Positions 62,501-64,000 of a stretch of 64,000 nucleotides of DNA are shown in pieces. The stretch comes from Symsagittifera roscoffensis (taxonomy: Eukaryota; Xenacoelomorpha; Acoela; Convolutidae), in the NCBI RefSeq assembly GCF_963678635.1, contig NC_087069.1, positions 5,875,472 through 5,939,471 on the forward strand, read 5' to 3'. Below the pieces are notes generated by a model. That model was not told the origin of the DNA. It ran no database searches and was given only the letters and a program-made list of their open reading frames with translations. The position numbers and the translations under genes are program-made. Each line of letters starts with the position of its first letter. The first letter of the stretch is position 1.

Positions 62501-62740
62501 TCAACAAGACTTAAACCCAAAAGTAAATTAGTGGGTCGATTGTTTCATTGTAAAATTTGTAGTATTGCGGTCTGTTGCTAGGTGAAGCGAATCTTCGCCA
62601 ACATTGGGGAGGATTTTGAGGACGGGTTCTTCTTCGAAGTGTGGAACAAAGCGGCCGAGATGCACCCGAAGGCACTGGTGAACATGGAATGCTTCCGGGC
62701 GGCACTCAGAATCATGGGCACAAAAGCACACAAGATTTAA
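50592..62740 (+). CDS. EFHB: EF-hand domain-containing family member B (EFHB / CFAP21-like), 12 exons
   Basis: Exons: 50592-50642, 54222-54440, 54745-54925, 55610-55728, 55977-56098, 57192-57221, 58344-58427, 58731-58953, 60128-60347, 60781-60909, 61300-61481, 62582-62740. All phases match; the total of 1719 nt gives 572 residues plus TAA. Family signatures: KRYRATYEPDVGATTVHYGK (about 43-62), KESLYLSHQTRPLGQVPDQT (about 108-127), HTFGIIVKPDGYGVDDLLHG (about 275-300), RALMAAVRQNLK (about 312), two EF-hand positions (about 336-402), VSDRTNYGDEADAWGLMTPS (about 483-502). EFHB proteins are microtubule inner proteins of axonemal doublets and calcium-related regulators (family knowledge). This protein is shorter at the N-terminus than the vertebrate form, and both EF loops lack canonical acidic residues. 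The start ATG has A at -3. Confidence 0.93.
51018..51200. repeat. Dispersed repeat (family E)
   Basis: TTTTTTATCCACGCAAAATC, TCATCGGACTGGTTTGAGTG, GTGATTCGAACCACACTG, TTTTTTCCAATGTCGAGAAA. An inverted copy starts the window (1-150) and another lies at about 4028-4165. No terminal repeats identified. Confidence 0.65.
51282..51478. mobile_element. MITE family A nested in a family E repeat
   Basis: 197 bp with GGCTCTTTTTCCTCTTCCCC and GGAAAAAAAGCC ends, flanked by AGGTTGAG (51274-51281; 51479-51486). The flanking family E sequence (GGACTAGGTTGAG..TTATATATAATA) is continuous with uninterrupted copies, confirming an insertion. Confidence 0.85.
51619..51842. mobile_element. MITE family B, inverted
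   Basis: Ends GGCTCTTTTCCAGTTTCCC and GGGACTGGAAAAGATCC; perfect 8-bp duplication TCAGGCTT (51611-51618 and 51843-51850). The interior has CACCTGATCACGCTGACACG. Confidence 0.88.
52564..52780. mobile_element. MITE family B, diverged
   Basis: GGCTCTTTTACAGTCCCCCG and GGGGATGGGAAACTAGAAAAGG ends; the interior has GCCAGCATGAACAGGTGAAC. The target duplication is not clear. Confidence 0.7.
53273..53471. mobile_element. MITE family B, diverged
   Basis: GCTCTTTTCCAGTTCCCCTC start, interior TCAGCGTGAACAGGTGAACA, end AAAGGGGGACTGTAAAAAA. The right terminal repeat is mutated. Confidence 0.65.
53583..54004. mobile_element. MITE family C split by a younger copy
   Basis: Outer ends TGCTCTTTTCAACCCCC and GAAAATAGCC; target duplication CACTTGTT (53575-53582; 54005-54012). 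Its middle is interrupted at GATGTAAA by the copy 53668-53871. It has itself landed in an inverted family B copy whose right part (ACGCTGACACGTC..CTGGAAAAGATCC) runs to about 54118. Confidence 0.85.
53668..53871. mobile_element. MITE family C, youngest of a nested stack
   Basis: 204 bp. Ends GGCTCTTTTCCAGTCCCCC and GGGGGAAACTGGAAAAGAGCC; perfect 8-bp duplication GATGTAAA (53660-53667; 53872-53879). Confidence 0.9.
55737..55761 (+). repeat. Poly-C run next to EFHB exon 4
   Basis: About 25 consecutive C, only 8 nt after the exon 4 donor. The length is likely to vary and to be inaccurately sequenced. Confidence 0.9.
56163..56393. repeat. Old MITE family C copy in EFHB intron 5
   Basis: CCCTTTTCGACTTTCCCCAC, TGCTGTTACGATGCAACGTA, CATTATGATTACGTTCAAAT, GGGGGTTAAAGTGCAAAA. 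The family C order is kept and the ends have decayed. Confidence 0.55.
56604..57051. mobile_element. hAT-type MITE (family D), complete
   Basis: 448 bp with terminal repeats CAGGGGCGGAT and ATCCGCCCCTG and a perfect 8-bp duplication CACACAGT (56596-56603; 57052-57059). The TIR sequence and 8-bp TSD are those of hAT non-autonomous elements. Long G and C runs lie near the right end (57000-57038). Confidence 0.92.
57192..57221 (+). CDS. EFHB: EFHB exon 6, a 30-nt microexon
   Basis: The acceptor is TTTTCAAG and the donor is AAACG before GTGAGT. It supplies ILPPERVISKR together with split codons on both sides, both phase 2. Skipping it keeps the frame (30 nt), so alternative splicing would be tolerated. 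Confidence 0.85.
57533..57760. repeat. Diverged family D-like sequence
   Basis: GAGTTTCTCGAGGGATG, GAAAAACAGGTCAAAAATTC and GAGAGCGCGCTATCTCTTAA are decayed versions of family D segments. No ends. Confidence 0.4.
59666..60054. mobile_element. hAT-type MITE (family D), complete, in EFHB intron 8
   Basis: 389 bp. Ends CAGGAGCGGCTTTAG and GATCCGCCCCTG; perfect 8-bp duplication GCTACAAG (59658-59665; 60055-60062). It is in the opposite orientation to 56604-57051. Confidence 0.92.
60128..60347 (+). CDS. EFHB: EFHB exon 9 (degenerate EF-hands, Gly-rich insert)
   Basis: 220 nt. The first loop reads DKEGSGKLSIDA, with Ala where position 12 normally has Glu. The second EF position is FDFMRGDSQGGNGGQEGGQI followed by DFDTFANF, with a Gly/Gln insert in place of a 12-residue loop. 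The insert is encoded by four G-runs (60229-60272). Confidence 0.85.
61715..61735 (+). repeat. Poly-C run in EFHB intron 11
   Basis: About 21 consecutive C. Confidence 0.9.
61896..62140. repeat. MITE family C-like copy in EFHB intron 11
   Basis: CCACCCCCACCCCACATTTC, TTTCACGTGTTATTATGGCT, ACGATGCAGCGTATGAAAAA, GTGGGGGAAAGGAAAAAGAG. Ends slightly decayed, target duplication unclear. Confidence 0.6.
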
Positions 62741-64000
62741 CAAGCCCCTCCCCCTCCCCTTGTCCTCACCTTCCCTCCCCCCTCCAACTAGCAATCAGAA
62801 GGAGGCCCCCCACTTCACATAACAGATGTGCAGCAGACATTATGAGAGCATATTATATTAAGAATACATTATAAAATCAGGCAAACTCAATCGACTTCCT
62901 TCTAAATCCGATGATAATTCAAATAGTGAAATCTGCAGTTTTTAAAAAGTTTCTCAAAGCAAGAAAAAGATCAAAGAGGAAAAAGGTTACACTATTCCTA
63001 GCTTTTTAGTTGAAAACTTATATACTGGGGTATTTGCACTAATTTTTGTCTTTTTATGCCGAGTACTTGAACTCCACGAAATCAAATTTATCATAAACTA
63101 AAGTAAAACACTGAGCTTGAATATCTTTCTGGAACGAATAATCTCGTTTCGTAATCTTTTTTGTGAAATCAATCTGCTTTTCTGATAATTTCAGTAGCCC
63201 ATCAAGAAAGAGGGAAAAAGTTCGCCAAAAATGCAATCGAAGCATTTCAAATATGTCTCATTGCAAAATCATTGACCAAAGTCTTCGTATAGCTGACTAA
63301 AGTATAGCTGTTTTTGTTCTATTATTTTTCTGACTTTTGTAACGAAAGTAATGGAATATTTGTGCTCGGAGTGGTTTTCTTTAGACAAATTCCACTTTTT
63401 AACTAGCCAGTTTTGTCGGATCTTTTTTTATGTCATTCAAAAAGTATTGTTGTCTTGAGCTTTAATTCGAAATGTTATTTCACATGTGATTATTTTGGTG
63501 AAGTTATAGGGGTTTAAAGATTGCCATTTTTGTCAATTTGGTACAATTAACCCGCGATAAATTTTGCTCTATTAACGCGTAAGCGGAGATTTAATCCGCC
63601 TTAGAAAAAGTTCCGAATTGGTTGAAGGAAGCTTATTTGCCAAAAGTAAATTGCTGCTAGGAGCGAAATCTATCACATTTTGTTTTATGTGGCGTGTGGG
63701 GTGATAGTTTTCAGAAAAAAGTTTCAAGATCTAAAATTTTTACTTTTTTTTATTTTAATCCATATAAAACTTTCATTTTATGTTATTACTGCTTACGTAG
63801 ACCATAAAAGGCAGTCGGAACATGCAGGGCTCCACCAATCATTTTTTATTGTGTTTTGATTGTGTGTTTTGTGAAACACGGTTTCTAAGATGAAGAAAAA
63901 ACTGCGTTCCAAAATATTGCAAACACAATTAGGAATAGTAAGTGTTTTGGTGTGTTTTGAAAACATAAAGAATTAATTGAAACGCTACGCCGAAGTAATT
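62741..64000. other. Sequence downstream of EFHB
   Basis: C-rich untranslated sequence follows the stop to about 62810, then AT-rich sequence. I see no AATAAA close to the stop. An inverted family F repeat lies at about 63335-63395. No further gene recognised. Confidence 0.5.

Overview
The window is nuclear DNA of a multicellular animal, most likely an invertebrate; the phylum cannot be fixed from the sequence. The reasons are two intron-rich genes with GT-AG (and two GC-AG) introns, a recognisable cilia gene (EFHB/CFAP21 type), metazoan-style BEL/Pao and Ty3/gypsy LTR elements, and a dense population of short inverted-repeat transposons. No prokaryotic features are present.

Two host genes stand head to head around a 383-bp gap (50209-50591). 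On the minus strand, eleven coding exons from 50208 down to 1072 join in frame into at least 916 codons and run off the left edge: two cadherin-like beta-sandwich domains, a Cys-rich zinc-binding-like section interrupted by a Q/N-rich tract, then a TPR-rich C-terminal half. I cannot name this gene. On the plus strand, twelve exons between 50592 and 62740 join in frame to 572 residues plus a stop and match the EFHB family; both EF-hands look degenerate.

Two recent LTR retroelements sit in introns of the minus-strand gene. One is a 9.2-kb BEL/Pao element (4286-13465, plus strand, TSD TTTAT, LTRs differing at 2 of 513 positions). Its leader carries 17-18 nt tandem repeats and three copies of a hairpin whose stems covary. 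Its gag is frame-broken near the N-terminus, and gag and pol share a frame separated by one TAA. The other is an unusually long 18.9-kb Ty3/gypsy-like element (21488-40364, minus strand, TSD ATAA, LTRs differing at 1 of 410 positions). It carries a small basic ORF, an intact 2740-codon gag-pol, two tiny membrane-protein ORFs, a 378-codon ORF with no methionine at all, an 872-codon membrane glycoprotein-like ORF and a 601-codon ORF of unknown function. Its ORFs touch through 26-, 13- and 4-base overlaps, including two ATGA stop/start overlaps. This compact polycistronic element is the best candidate in the window for an undescribed system.

The rest is introns filled with mobile-element debris: hAT-type MITEs with perfect 8-bp target duplications, a second MITE group with GGCTCTTTTCC termini and 8-bp TSDs (several nested inside each other), a 456-bp near-perfect palindrome, an almost identical 1735-bp tandem duplication containing a LINE 3' end, another LINE reverse-transcriptase relic, and long poly-C runs.
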